Assembly: GCA_016296505.1 (NCBI GenBank)
Contig: JAEDJD010000004.1
Coordinates: forward strand, 62,001-126,000
DNA: 64,000 nucleotides
DNA from: Oscillospiraceae bacterium
GTDB lineage: Bacteria; Bacillota; Clostridia; Oscillospirales; Ruminococcaceae
Direction: 5' to 3'
Position numbers and translations under genes: made by a program. This document shows positions 15,607 through 24,224 of this stretch, one piece after another; the stretch's first letter is position 1; every line of letters begins with the position of its first letter. The notes under the pieces were generated by a model. It saw only the letters and a program-made list of their open reading frames with translations. It made no database searches and was not told the origin of the DNA.

Positions 15607-16914
15607 ATGGCAAAGTATTGGCAGGAGGACATTGAAACAATGCCCTACGAGGACATGAAAAAGCTACAGAACGAGCGTCTTGTAAAGCAAGTTCATCATG
15701 TCTACGAAAACGTCCCCTATTATAAAGCGCTTATGGATGAAAAGGGCGTTACACCCGATGATATCCAGACTGTTGACGACTTGCATAAGCTGCCGTTCCT
15801 CACCAAAGCAGATCTGCGCGAGGCATATCCGTATGGCTTGCTCGCAAAGCCGCTTTCGGAATGCGTGCGTATCCATTCTACCAGCGGTACAACCGGAAAG
15901 CGCGTCGTTGCTTTCTATACGCAGCATGACATTGATCTCTGGGAGGACTGCTGCGCAAGAGCGATCACTGCGGTAGGCGGTAATGCGGACGATGTATGTC
16001 AGGTTGCCTACGGCTATGGTCTGTTTACCGGCGGTATGGGACTGCACGGCGGTTCGCATAAAGTCGGATGCCTGACGCTCCCGATGTCCTCCGGCAATAC
16101 CGAGCGCCAGATTCAATTCATGCGCGATCTCGGCGCAACCATTCTTTGCTGTACGCCCTCTTATGCGGCTTATCTCGGTGAAAGCCTGCACGATATGGGC
16201 TTGACGCCCGACGATATCAAATTGAAAGCCGGTATCTTCGGCGCGGAACCATGGACGGAGGAAATGCGCTGTTCCATCGAAAAATCCCTCGGCATCAAGG
16301 CTTATGATATCTTTGGTCTGACCGAAATCTCCGGTCCGGGCGTTTCCTTTGAATGTGAAACGCAGACCGGAATGCACATCAACGAAGATCACTTCATTCC
16401 GGAAATTATTGATCCCGATACCGGCGAGGTACTGCCGGAGGGGACCGTCGGTGAGCTTGTCTTTACCAGCATCACCAAGGAAGCCTTCCCGCTGCTCCGC
16501 TACCGGACGCGCGATCTCTGCGTACTCTCCAGAAAAAAATGCGCCTGCGGCAGAACCCTCATCAAAATGGCGAAGCCGATGGGCAGAAGCGATGATATGC
16601 TGATTATTCGCGGCGTCAACGTATTCCCATCACAGATCGAGACCGTGCTCATCGAGCAGGGCTATTCCCCGAATTATCTCATCGAGGTCGATCGCCAGAA
16701 CAATACCGATACGCTCGACATCAGCGTGGAACTGAATCCGGATCAGTTCTCAGATAAGATGAAGGACGTTCAGGATAAGGAAAAGTCGCTTGCAGAAGCA
16801 ATGAAAACAATGCTCGGTATCAATCCGAAGGTACATCTCGTTTCTCCGAAAACCATCGCCCGCAGCGAGGGTAAGGCTGTACGCGTCATCGACCGCCGTA
16901 AACTGCACGACTGA
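15607..16914 (+). CDS. paaK: Phenylacetate-CoA ligase family (aryl-acetate:CoA ligase)
   Basis: Adenylate-forming ligase of 435 residues. Next to iorAB its likely direction is aryl-acetyl-CoA to aryl-acetate with ATP formation, or activation of aryl acetates. The AMP-binding motif HSTSGTTGKR is at about residues 95-104, the IFGAEPWTEEMR and FGLTEISGPG blocks follow, and the C-terminal domain ends with RSEGKAVRVIDRR containing the catalytic lysine. A cysteine cluster typical of this family is partly present (CACGRTL). AGAAAGGA precedes the ATG. Together with iorAB and the ACT-domain gene it defines the aromatic amino acid fermentation module. Confidence 0.93.
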   Translation: MAKYWQEDIETMPYEDMKKLQNERLVKQVHHVYENVPYYKALMDEKGVTPDDIQTVDDLHKLPFLTKADLREAYPYGLLAKPLSECVRIHSTSGTTGKRVVAFYTQHDIDLWEDCCARAITAVGGNADDVCQVAYGYGLFTGGMGLHGGSHKVGCLTLPMSSGNTERQIQFMRDLGATILCCTPSYAAYLGESLHDMGLTPDDIKLKAGIFGAEPWTEEMRCSIEKSLGIKAYDIFGLTEISGPGVSFECETQTGMHINEDHFIPEIIDPDTGEVLPEGTVGELVFTSITKEAFPLLRYRTRDLCVLSRKKCACGRTLIKMAKPMGRSDDMLIIRGVNVFPSQIETVLIEQGYSPNYLIEVDRQNNTDTLDISVELNPDQFSDKMKDVQDKEKSLAEAMKTMLGINPKVHLVSPKTIARSEGKAVRVIDRRKLHD

Positions 16915-16972
16915 TTGATCCGAAAATACGTTTCTCACATTCTCATTCTATTACATCAAGGAGTTCGTCATC

Positions 16973-17929
16973 ATGAAAAAACATCTGGTTATTACACTCG
17001 TAACAGCAGCTGCATTACTCACTAGCTGCGGCGTTACTGACAAAAAGCCGGAAGGCAGCTATGTCGATATTTAAGGCGTTCATAATCTGGCTCCGGACTA
17101 CCGCAGCAATCCGGATACCGCTTTGGATAAAATTTTGACAGGTCAGGTTGACTTTAACGACTGTATTACGCTACAGGATAATCGCTTTACCATCATAGAT
17201 CGTGTGGACTCGGTAAATACGGTTACATGGAACGGCACATTCAGCAACGAGGATTCTACGCTGAAATTCAATTATACCGATGTGAATATCAGCGGAACAA
17301 AGGATAAACAGCGCTATACCGAACAAATATCCAAGCTGAATGAAAGAGGCTTCTATCCTGCCACCATCGCACCGCAGATTTATTTAGCTGATCATACGCG
17401 ATTTTCTCCCTATCGGCATCCGGTCTTTTTGTTCCGTACTCGTGATTCATGGTCCGTATTGGAAACGCACGGCGATTTTCTCTGCGTACCGTTCTATGGA
17501 TTTACGCTGGACGGCGCTTACAAGACCGGCAAGGATTTTGCCGTCAATTATGTACCGGAGGATTCGCTGCGAAACGACCCCTATTCTGAACTATATTATC
17601 AGTTAGAGAGTCATACGTTGTCTGCGCAGCCCAACGCTGAAATGCTCGAACAAGAGCTGAGGTGTCAATGTAATCGCTACGGTGTGGATTCGCCAGACGT
17701 ACTGCAGTTCCATCTGACATTTTCCGGCGGCAGCTGGCAAATGCACGATACAAACAATACTCTGATTACCAAGGGCACTTATATCGAAAGTCAGAAATAT
17801 CCCGGTTTTATCTCTATGTATGAGGAATTCGATGATCCAGAATTGCAGCAGCGCGGCGATGATTCCTATCCGCTGTTCCTTTATATTGAGAACGATATCG
17901 TTTATTATCCGGGATTTATTAGAAAATGA
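16973..17929 (+). pseudogene. Lipoprotein gene interrupted by an in-frame TAA
   Basis: The ATG at 16973 follows AAGGAG and encodes a lipoprotein signal (LVTAAALLTSC, Cys19) that ends at a TAA at 17072-17074 (codon 34). The same frame then stays open to 17929, giving 319 codons in all with a coherent, tryptophan- and tyrosine-containing secreted-protein sequence. No good ribosome-binding site precedes the only nearby alternative start, a TTG at 17123, so the long distal part would be produced only by readthrough. A single-base nonsense change (for example AAA or GAA to TAA) is the simplest reading. The intact form would be a surface lipoprotein of about 318 residues. I do not recognise the domain. 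It is inserted between paaK and the ACT gene. Confidence 0.6.
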
Positions 17930-17962
17930 ATCGTATTCCAAATCTGAAAAAGGAGGATTCTC

Positions 17963-18397
17963 ATGGATACAATCAAGCAGATTTCTATTTTCGTAGAAAA
18001 CCAACCCGGAAAGCTCGCTGAGCTGACGCGGTTAATCGCAGACGCCAATATTGATCTGCGGACGCTGAGCCTTGCAGATACCCGTGATTTCGGCATCCTG
18101 CGCGTGATTGTCAATAAGCCCGATGAAGCCGAAAAACTGCTCAAGGACAATGACTGGACCTATAAAACAGCAGATGTCATCGGCGTGAAGCTCCCAGACC
18201 GTCCGGGCGGCGTCGCAGAAGTGCTCGAAGTCATTACTGCGGCAAATGTCAATGTCGAATATATGTACGCATTCGTCAACCGCATCCCCGGCAGAGCGGA
18301 TACCGTTTTCCGCGTGGACGATATCGAGACAACGCTGAAAGCGCTCCGCAGCAATCAAATCGAAATCTTAACGCCGGATGAAGCCTATAACGGCTAA
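17963..18397 (+). CDS. Tandem ACT-domain protein
   Basis: A 144-residue protein made of two ACT domains (about 4-70 and 71-140). Each has the start typical of these amino acid-binding folds: ISIFVENQPGKLAELTRLIADANIDLRTL and GVKLPDRPGGVAEVLEVITAANVNVEYMY. Such stand-alone proteins are often found beside iorAB and paaK in Clostridia and probably sense an aromatic or branched amino acid to regulate the pathway. AAAGGAGG precedes the ATG. It has no DNA-binding or catalytic domain, so it must act through a partner. Confidence 0.92.
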   Translation: MDTIKQISIFVENQPGKLAELTRLIADANIDLRTLSLADTRDFGILRVIVNKPDEAEKLLKDNDWTYKTADVIGVKLPDRPGGVAEVLEVITAANVNVEYMYAFVNRIPGRADTVFRVDDIETTLKALRSNQIEILTPDEAYNG

Positions 18398-18459
18398 AGC
18401 ACTTTCCTGACGCAGTATCGTCAAAATGCTCGAATCTTGACGGAATTTTCTGCAAGCTC

Positions 18460-18488
18460 TTGACAATGCGCGAAATATTGTGTATAAT
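18460..18488 (+). promoter_or_regulatory. Sigma-A-type promoter of the zinc-ribbon gene
   Basis: TTGACA (18460-18465), a 17-base spacer and a perfect TATAAT (18483-18488). A leader of about 100 bases follows. Confidence 0.88.
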
Positions 18489-18592
18489 AACAATATAGAT
18501 ATACGCACGTACCTTTTTGCAGGAGCTGCATATCAATATTTGCCGGTTTCCGTAACATGAACGGGAATTTGCATAGATTGGAGAGTGTTACT

Positions 18593-19033
18593 TTGAATAT
18601 CTTTGATAAAGTAAGCGACATGGGCCGCGGTTTGAGCGAGAAAGCTTCAAATGTATCCGAAGTCAGTAATCTCAAGCGCAAAATCCTCTACGAGGAGGAG
18701 AGAATTGTTGAGATTTTCGCGGATCTCGGCAAGAAATATTACAAGAATCCCGATGAGGATCCTTCCGTATTTCGCGCACTCTGCGACGATATTGATGCGC
18801 GCCGCCGCCGTATCAAGAAAATGAAATTTGAACTCAATACCCTGCGCGGCTATAAAATGTGCCCGAAATGTGACGCGGAAAATAGTGAAAAGAATATCTT
18901 CTGCGGCGTCTGCGGAGCGCGTCTGCCCGATCCGGAGGATGAGGACTTTACATCGCTCGAAGAACACGATTACTATACCGAAACAAGTAATCAGTTCTTT
19001 AACGCGGACAGTACCGGTAATATCGGTATCTAA
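18593..19033 (+). CDS. Zinc-ribbon domain protein with helical N-terminus
   Basis: A 146-residue soluble protein. The first 90 residues are charged helix with coiled-coil character (SNLKRKILYEEERIVEIFADLGKKYY, RRRRIKKMKFELNTLRG); then CPKC and CGVCG form a zinc ribbon of the kind found on many small Firmicute proteins; the tail is acidic. I chose the TTG at 18593, which has GGAGAG upstream, over the ATG at 18557, which has no ribosome-binding site. It has its own strong promoter and terminator, so it is monocistronic. The function is unknown. Confidence 0.8.
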   Translation: MNIFDKVSDMGRGLSEKASNVSEVSNLKRKILYEEERIVEIFADLGKKYYKNPDEDPSVFRALCDDIDARRRRIKKMKFELNTLRGYKMCPKCDAENSEKNIFCGVCGARLPDPEDEDFTSLEEHDYYTETSNQFFNADSTGNIGI

Positions 19034-19042
19034 AATCATATA

Positions 19043-19076
19043 CAGACCGCCTGTTTGTTGATAGGCGGTCTGTTTT
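19043..19076 (+). terminator. Terminator of the zinc-ribbon gene
   Basis: A 9 bp stem, CAGACCGCC / GGCGGTCTG, with a 12-base loop is followed by TTTT. Confidence 0.85.
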
Positions 19077-19109
19077 GATCTATACGCAAACCATGATTCC
19101 ATAGTCACA

Positions 19110-19139
19110 AACGCCTGTACTCCGGTACGGGCGTTTTGT
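19110..19139 (+). terminator. Second hairpin terminator upstream of spoIIIAA
   Basis: AACGCC-T-GTAC pairs with GTAC-G-GGCGTT, followed by TTTGTT. It doubles the barrier between the housekeeping gene upstream and the sporulation operon. Confidence 0.7.
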
Positions 19140-19201
19140 TGTTCTAATGCTGCCTGTCCCTGCATAGGATGTACCAAGAAAGCGAAAGGAGGTTTCCTCT
19201 C

Positions 19202-20137
19202 ATGACAATCACAAGCAAATTTCCGGAGATACTCCCCTATCTGCCGTCCGTACTGCGACAGCCTCTCAGCCGCGTCCCCGCCGCCGATATTGCCGACATC
19301 CGAGAGCTTCGTTTGCGGCTTGGTAAATCCTTACAAATAATCTGCGGCAATACTGCGTTTGCCATTACGACACAAGGTATGCGCGTTTCACCCGAACAAT
19401 CAGACCTCATGATTACCAGACCAATGCTGGACTCCTGCTTTCAAAGCATTTGCTGCCATTCCGTCCATAGCTGGCAGTCTGCAATCCGACAGGGCTTTAT
19501 CACCATCGCAGGCGGATGCCGCGTCGGACTCTGCGGCTCTGCGGTCATACAAAATCATCAGCTCGATACGATCCGGAATATCAGCGGCATGAATTTCCGA
19601 ATCGCTTCGGAACGAATCGGCTGCGCGGAGCAGCTGTTCCAACGCGTAAAAAATGATCTGCTGCAAGGCGGTCTGCTGATTGCCGGCGCGCCTGCCTCCG
19701 GTAAAACAACCATTCTGCGCGATCTCGCCCGATTGCTCGGAAATCGTCATAGGCTTTGTATTCTGGATGAACGCGGTGAAATTGCAGCGGTGCAAAACGG
19801 TATGCCGCAGTTTTCGCTCGGCGTCCAGACCGATGTTTTCGACGGGTATCCCAAGGCGGAGGGCGTCGAAATTGCCGTCCGCGTCATGTCGCCGGAATAC
19901 CTGATTTGCGACGAAATCGGTGACGAAACAGAGATCGCACAGCTTCTGCAATCCACGCATACAGGCGTTAAAATCATCGCGACAGCCCATGCCGGAAGCC
20001 TGAACGAACTCCGGCAGCGCCCGCAAATCAAACGTATGCTCCAATCCGGCATATTCCGCTGCGCTGTCATGCTCGGCACAGGCGAGCTATGCGGACAAGT
20101 TCTCTCTGTCGAATCGCTGCGAGGTGCCGTAGGATGA
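19202..20137 (+). CDS. spoIIIAA: Stage III sporulation protein AA
   Basis: Cytoplasmic-face ATPase of the SpoIIIA-SpoIIQ channel that links mother cell and forespore. The 311-residue protein has Walker A GAPASGKTT in the middle, Walker B CILDERGE, and the secretion-ATPase-like end ATAHAGSLNELRQRP. I chose the ATG at 19202, preceded by AAAGGAGG; the open frame extends upstream without a better start. It is the first gene of an eight-gene operon in the standard order, and its stop overlaps the spoIIIAB start (ATGA). Mother-cell sigma-E control is expected from the family, but I cannot point to a convincing promoter. Confidence 0.95.
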   Translation: MTITSKFPEILPYLPSVLRQPLSRVPAADIADIRELRLRLGKSLQIICGNTAFAITTQGMRVSPEQSDLMITRPMLDSCFQSICCHSVHSWQSAIRQGFITIAGGCRVGLCGSAVIQNHQLDTIRNISGMNFRIASERIGCAEQLFQRVKNDLLQGGLLIAGAPASGKTTILRDLARLLGNRHRLCILDERGEIAAVQNGMPQFSLGVQTDVFDGYPKAEGVEIAVRVMSPEYLICDEIGDETEIAQLLQSTHTGVKIIATAHAGSLNELRQRPQIKRMLQSGIFRCAVMLGTGELCGQVLSVESLRGAVG

Positions 20138-20625
20138 AGCTGCTCGGTGCAGGCATTCTGCTTTGCGCCGGAACAATGGCAGGATGCTTTGCGGCACATC
20201 GACTCGAACGCCGTGCGGCACTGCTCCGGCAGCTTCGCCATCTGCTGACCGCCATGATGCAGGAGCTTCGGAACTCACTGCCTCTGACAGCCGATCTGCT
20301 GCGGCTGCTTGCGGATATGCCGGCATTTGATTCACTTACATTTTTACAGCAGACAGCAGCACATCCGGACTTTCTGCCGCAGCGCTGGTCCGATTCGGTC
20401 AACGCGGACGAATCCCTTACGCCGGATATTGCGGCTGTTCTCGATACAGTCGGACAAACACTCGGCAGCACGACTTTGGACGGGCAGCTTGCCGCCTTGC
20501 AGCTATGCTTTGATCGGCTCGGCGCATTGCAGGAATACGCGGAATCCCGCGCTGCCGCAAAAGGCAATCTATATCGCAGCATGGGAATCCTCTGCGCATT
20601 ATTCTTCGTGATTCTCTTGCTGTAA
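20134..20625 (+). CDS. spoIIIAB: Stage III sporulation protein AB
   Basis: The 163-residue membrane component of the SpoIIIA machinery, related to GspF-type secretion proteins. It has an N-terminal hydrophobic segment (GAGILLCAGTMAGCFAA), a long helical middle beginning ERRAALLRQLRHLLTAMMQEL as in the family, and a C-terminal membrane helix (GILCALFFVILLL). The start ATG overlaps the spoIIIAA stop. Sequence conservation is low, as is normal for this subunit, but the position in the operon makes the call firm. Confidence 0.93.
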   Translation: MKLLGAGILLCAGTMAGCFAAHRLERRAALLRQLRHLLTAMMQELRNSLPLTADLLRLLADMPAFDSLTFLQQTAAHPDFLPQRWSDSVNADESLTPDIAAVLDTVGQTLGSTTLDGQLAALQLCFDRLGALQEYAESRAAAKGNLYRSMGILCALFFVILLL

Positions 20626-20649
20626 ATCCACGGAAACGGAGCTGTTGAA

Positions 20650-20847
20650 ATGGACATCGACCTGATATTCAAGGTCGCAGGCATCGGTATCATTGTTGCT
20701 GTGCTGAATCTGGTTCTGAAGCGTGCGGAGCGCGAGGAACAGGCTATGCTTACCACCCTTGCCGGACTCATCGTTGTACTGATGCTGATTATCTCGGAAA
20801 TTCAGTCTTTGTTTGATACAGTAAAAACGGTATTCGGGCTATGGTGA
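20650..20847 (+). CDS. spoIIIAC: Stage III sporulation protein AC
   Basis: A 65-residue membrane protein with two hydrophobic helices (IFKVAGIGIIVAVLNLVL and LAGLIVVLMLIISEI) joined by the charged loop KRAEREEQAML that is typical of SpoIIIAC. GGAG precedes the ATG. Its last codons overlap the start of spoIIIAD by seven bases, so the two are translated together. Confidence 0.95.
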   Translation: MDIDLIFKVAGIGIIVAVLNLVLKRAEREEQAMLTTLAGLIVVLMLIISEIQSLFDTVKTVFGLW

Positions 20848-21248
20848 CGGTTTTTCGCACTGCCGGACTTGCAATCACCGCTGTACTGATTGCCAAGCTG
20901 ATTCGGCGTTATACGGAAGAACAGGCGCTTCTGCTGACGCTTCTCGCCGGAATCGCTATCACTGCGGCTGGCGTGCTCGCCATGTCGCCGATTCTGAATG
21001 AAATCGACAGTCTGCTTGCGCAGGGCGGTCTGACGCAGGAACAGACTGCGTGTATTGCAAAAGCCGCCGGTATCTGCTGCGTGACGCAGCTTGCTGCGGA
21101 TATCTGTAAGGACGCCGGCGAAACTGCTGTTGCTTCTGCGGTGATGTTCTCCGGCAAAATCGCACTGACATTGCTGATTCTGCCATTGTTTCACCCACTC
21201 CTTACAAGATTGCAGGAGGTGCTTTCATGCGTTTCAGCATTCGGCTAA
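20841..21248 (+). CDS. spoIIIAD: Stage III sporulation protein AD
   Basis: A 135-residue integral membrane protein with about four hydrophobic helices, related to SpoIIIAC. It shows the family's pattern of an N-terminal helix (RTAGLAITAVLIAKLI), a second helix (LLTLLAGIAITAAGVLA), a polar segment with INEIDSLL-like sequence (LNEIDSLLAQGG) and a C-terminal pair. It overlaps both neighbours in the operon. It is thought to be part of the membrane platform of the channel. Confidence 0.94.
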   Translation: MVTVFRTAGLAITAVLIAKLIRRYTEEQALLLTLLAGIAITAAGVLAMSPILNEIDSLLAQGGLTQEQTACIAKAAGICCVTQLAADICKDAGETAVASAVMFSGKIALTLLILPLFHPLLTRLQEVLSCVSAFG

Positions 21249-22354
21249 TTCTGACGCTTGCCGTCGGCGTCCTGACGGCGCTATTCGGACTGCATTGCAC
21301 GGCGATCGACGAGGATCCGGAAGATTCGCTCATACAGGCAGCGGAATCGCTTGAGATTCCCTCGGATGTACAGGCGGAATTCGATCGCATCGGCGTCGAA
21401 CCGGAAAAACCGGAATCTCTGCTGACGCTTTCTCCGGATACGATGCTATATGAAATTCTTCATCTCGCCGCACAGGAAGCCTCTGCACCGCTGCGGCTCT
21501 GCGGCGTTCTGCTGACACTGACCGTCCTCTCGGCACTGCTCGGTAATCTGGGAGACGCGGCGGCAGGCGGTTCACTGCGTAAAATCTTCGACGCGCTCTG
21601 CTCGCTGCTCTGCGTTGGTACGGCTGCTGAACCGCTTTGTGATATTCTCATTCGTACCGCGCAGACGCTCGATGTCGGACATACCTTCATGACTGGTTAT
21701 GTACCGATTTTCGGTGCGTTCATTGCCGCCGGCGGTCATGTCGCAGCCAGCGCGTCCTATCAGGTATTCGTGCTGTTTCTGACCGAGGGCATCATGCAGC
21801 TGATTCACGCAATCCTATTTCCGCTTCTGCAAATGTCGGCGGCGCTCGGCATTGCGGACGCAATCAATCCAGCTCTGCGGCTCAGCGGATTTGTCTGCGG
21901 TCTGCGGACAGCCGTGACATGGATTCTCGGATTTGTCATGACGATGTTTTCCGCACTGCTATCCGTCCGCAGCATTGTCGCGTCCGCTGCGGATTCACTT
22001 GCAACCAAATCCGTCAAACTGCTTGCATCCGGTCTGATTCCGATTGTCGGCAGCGCAGTATCGGACGCTTACGGCACTGTACAGGGCAGCATTCGACTCC
22101 TGCGAAACGGCGTTGGAGCTGCCGGTATTCTCGTCATACTCTGGCTGATTTTGCCGCCTTTGATTGCGCTGATTTTCTATCGTCTGGTATTCCGCATCAA
22201 CAGCGTTGTCGCGGAAATGGCTGGTACCAAACCGCTTTCACAGCTCTACGGTAATATCCAGAGCGTACTCTCGGCAACATTTGCGATTCTCGTTTGCTTT
22301 GCAGTCGTGATCATCGTATCAACTGCGGCATTACTGCTTCTGCTTGGCAATTAG
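21227..22354 (+). CDS. spoIIIAE: Stage III sporulation protein AE
   Basis: A 375-residue polytopic membrane protein of the SpoIIIA complex with an N-terminal signal-like segment (LILTLAVGVLTALFGLHCTA), an extracytoplasmic stretch, and six to seven helices. Family blocks include FMTGYVPIFGAFIAAGG and LIPIVGSAVSDAYGTVQGSIRLLRNGVGAAG. AGGAGG precedes the ATG. It ends in TAG, and the ribosome-binding site of spoIIIAF overlaps that stop. Confidence 0.96.
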   Translation: MRFSIRLILTLAVGVLTALFGLHCTAIDEDPEDSLIQAAESLEIPSDVQAEFDRIGVEPEKPESLLTLSPDTMLYEILHLAAQEASAPLRLCGVLLTLTVLSALLGNLGDAAAGGSLRKIFDALCSLLCVGTAAEPLCDILIRTAQTLDVGHTFMTGYVPIFGAFIAAGGHVAASASYQVFVLFLTEGIMQLIHAILFPLLQMSAALGIADAINPALRLSGFVCGLRTAVTWILGFVMTMFSALLSVRSIVASAADSLATKSVKLLASGLIPIVGSAVSDAYGTVQGSIRLLRNGVGAAGILVILWLILPPLIALIFYRLVFRINSVVAEMAGTKPLSQLYGNIQSVLSATFAILVCFAVVIIVSTAALLLLLGN

Positions 22355-22366
22355 GAGGGATTATCA

Positions 22367-22840
22367 ATCGAAACACTGCGTACAACCGTACTCCTCGCCT
22401 GCTGTACGGCTTTCGGATTGACGCTGACGGAACAAATTTTACCGCTGGAGCAGTTTGAACGGCAGCTTCGCCTGCTGATTGTGATTCTGATGATGACTGC
22501 AATCCTCGTACCGCTGACAAAGCTCGACTTCTCAGATTTTCGTCCCGATCTTTCGGCAGCGGAAGCGCAATTTACAGATTTACAGGCAGCTGCCGCACAG
22601 ATGCAGGAACAGGCTGCCGCTGAAAACATCTGCAATGCACTCAATCGTGCGCTGTCGGAAAAACAAGTCCCCTGCCATGTTCTGGATGTCAGTCTGCATA
22701 TTCAGCCGGATGGCTGCATATCTATCAGTGAGGTCACTGTAGAGGGCAATCTGCTGACCGGCAGCGTCTTTCTGCGTGAATGGCTCGGAACGGATATTAT
22801 CATATCGGAAGGAGGTGCGCCGGATGCAGCTGATGGATAA
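22367..22840 (+). CDS. spoIIIAF: Stage III sporulation protein AF, apparent AUC start
   Basis: A membrane-anchored subunit of the SpoIIIA complex, about 157 residues. The N-terminal two-helix region (ETLRTTVLLACCTAFGLTLTEQILPL and RLLIVILMMTAILVPLTKLDF) aligns in pattern with SpoIIIAF from Bacillus, and the rest is a soluble domain. No ATG, GTG or TTG exists in frame between the spoIIIAE stop (22352-22354) and the TTG at 22415-22420, which lies inside the first helix. A perfect AGGAGGG (22353-22359) places an ATC at 22367-22369 at ideal spacing (seven bases). The most economical reading is initiation at AUC. The alternatives are CTG at 22376 (too far from the site) or a truncated protein from TTG. 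Confidence 0.85.
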   Translation: METLRTTVLLACCTAFGLTLTEQILPLEQFERQLRLLIVILMMTAILVPLTKLDFSDFRPDLSAAEAQFTDLQAAAAQMQEQAAAENICNALNRALSEKQVPCHVLDVSLHIQPDGCISISEVTVEGNLLTGSVFLREWLGTDIIISEGGAPDAADG

Positions 22841-23372
22841 ACTGCGAATTCTGTTCCGTGAGGAAAATCGGCTACGGCTGATTATCGTACTCGGCATAAC
22901 GGGGATTGCAATGATACTGCTTTCGGGTCTGCTGCCCAAGAAGCAAAACGCCGAGCCTCGTGCAGAACCTTCCACTGCCGTATCTGCCGAAAACGATCCG
23001 GACGCGTACCGCATTTTACTTGAGGAACGTCTGACAGAACTGCTTTCCCATATGGACGGCGTCGGATCGGTGACCGTGATGATTACAGTCGGCGGATCAG
23101 CGGAACAGATTTATGCCTCGGAAATCCGAGATTCTCACAGTGAAAATGGATCGCAAACATCCTCTGCACCCGTATTGACGCGCACAAACGGCGATGAAGC
23201 CGCACTGCTCAAAGAAACAAAATATCCTGCGGTACGCGGTGCTGCAATCCTATGTACCGGCGGCGGTCATGCTGTCGTACAGGAACGCGTCGCGAAAGCT
23301 GCTTCCACCCTGCTCGGCGTCCCCGTCAATCAGATTTATGTCGGGCAGGCAGCCAGATTTTCTGTCAACTGA
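22824..23372 (+). CDS. spoIIIAG: Stage III sporulation protein AG
   Basis: The 182-residue ring-forming component of the channel in the intermembrane space. It has an N-terminal cytoplasmic stretch, one membrane helix (LRLIIVLGITGIAMILLSGLL), a variable linker and the ring-building motif fold (YRILLEERLTELLSHMDGVGSVTVMITV then GAAILCTGGGHAVVQERVAKAASTLLGV). GGAAGGAGG precedes the ATG at 22824, which lies inside the end of spoIIIAF. It belongs to the EscJ/PrgK-like fold shared with SpoIIIAH. Confidence 0.95.
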   Translation: MQLMDKLRILFREENRLRLIIVLGITGIAMILLSGLLPKKQNAEPRAEPSTAVSAENDPDAYRILLEERLTELLSHMDGVGSVTVMITVGGSAEQIYASEIRDSHSENGSQTSSAPVLTRTNGDEAALLKETKYPAVRGAAILCTGGGHAVVQERVAKAASTLLGVPVNQIYVGQAARFSVN

Positions 23373-23386
23373 AAGGAGTCCTTCTC

Positions 23387-23992
23387 ATGAAAAAGCCTAC
23401 TATGATTATCGGAAGAAAACAGATTGTCCTCAGCGGGCTCACGCTCGTCCTTGGCGCTGCCGTATATCTCAATTATGTTCTTGCGGGCGGAAACGGTCTG
23501 ATGCCCGCCGATCTGACTGCCGATACCTCCGGCGTGAACGCCGCCGTCGATCCGGATGATCTTGCGAACTACGGTACTGCGGAAATGGTCAATGCAACGT
23601 CGGTACAACAAGCGGATTATTTCGCGCAGGCGCGTCTGGATAAGCAGACCAGCCGCGATCACGCCGTACAAACGCTGCAAAGCATCATCGGCGGCGGTGA
23701 TCTCAGCAATGATGAAATGGTGACGAATGCGATTGACGCCGTCAGCATCTCCAAGCAGGTCAAAAGCGAAAGCGTCATCGAAAGCCTGATTCTCTCGCAG
23801 GGCTTCCGTGACTGTGTGGTGTATCTGGACGGCGATTCTGCAAAGGTTGTCGTAGAAAGCGACGGTCTGGACGCGTCGCAGGCTGCCGCAATTAAGGAAA
23901 TTATTCTCGCAGAATCCGATGTGCCGGCTGAGGGCATCCGAATCTTTGAAGTCGCTGCCGGTACGCCGGCGGACGCAGTTCCGACAGAATAA
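23387..23992 (+). CDS. spoIIIAH: Stage III sporulation protein AH
   Basis: The 201-residue mother-cell partner of forespore SpoIIQ. A short cytoplasmic N-terminus and a membrane helix (VLSGLTLVLGAAVYLNYVLAG) precede a linker and a ring-building motif domain (DYFAQARLDKQTSRDHAVQTLQSII through GIRIFEVA). GAAAGGAG precedes the ATG at 23387. It closes the spoIIIA operon. In many Clostridia acetyl-CoA carboxylase genes follow here; in this genome asp23 follows instead, after a 230 bp gap with a new promoter. Confidence 0.95.
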   Translation: MKKPTMIIGRKQIVLSGLTLVLGAAVYLNYVLAGGNGLMPADLTADTSGVNAAVDPDDLANYGTAEMVNATSVQQADYFAQARLDKQTSRDHAVQTLQSIIGGGDLSNDEMVTNAIDAVSISKQVKSESVIESLILSQGFRDCVVYLDGDSAKVVVESDGLDASQAAAIKEIILAESDVPAEGIRIFEVAAGTPADAVPTE

Positions 23993-24109
23993 TCCGGCAT
24001 CCGCATAGCAATATCCCTTTATTTTTCAGATTTATCGTTTTATATTCTGTCCCGAACCGGTGTTCTTCTAAAAAAATCCAGAAAATTCTCGGCTTTTTTA
24101 AAAAAAAGG

Positions 24110-24138
24110 TTGTACGAAAGAAAAAAATATGGTATAAT
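24110..24138 (+). promoter_or_regulatory. Sigma-A-type promoter of asp23-nusB
   Basis: TTGTAC (24110-24115), a 17-base spacer and a perfect TATAAT (24133-24138) lie in an AT-rich gap about 85 bases before the asp23 start. I saw no hairpin terminator for spoIIIAH in the gap. Confidence 0.8.
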
Positions 24139-24224
24139 ATATTTTGTATATATGCAGGCAGAACGGCAGGCATTGTTCCTGCCTTCCGCCTGTTTACAGG
24201 AATCTGCCCAAGGAGGATACTAAA

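Noticed and set aside
17123..17929. TTG at 17123 as an independent start of the distal lipoprotein domain
   Set aside because: No ribosome-binding site precedes it, and it would lack the signal peptide that the upstream codons in the same frame supply.
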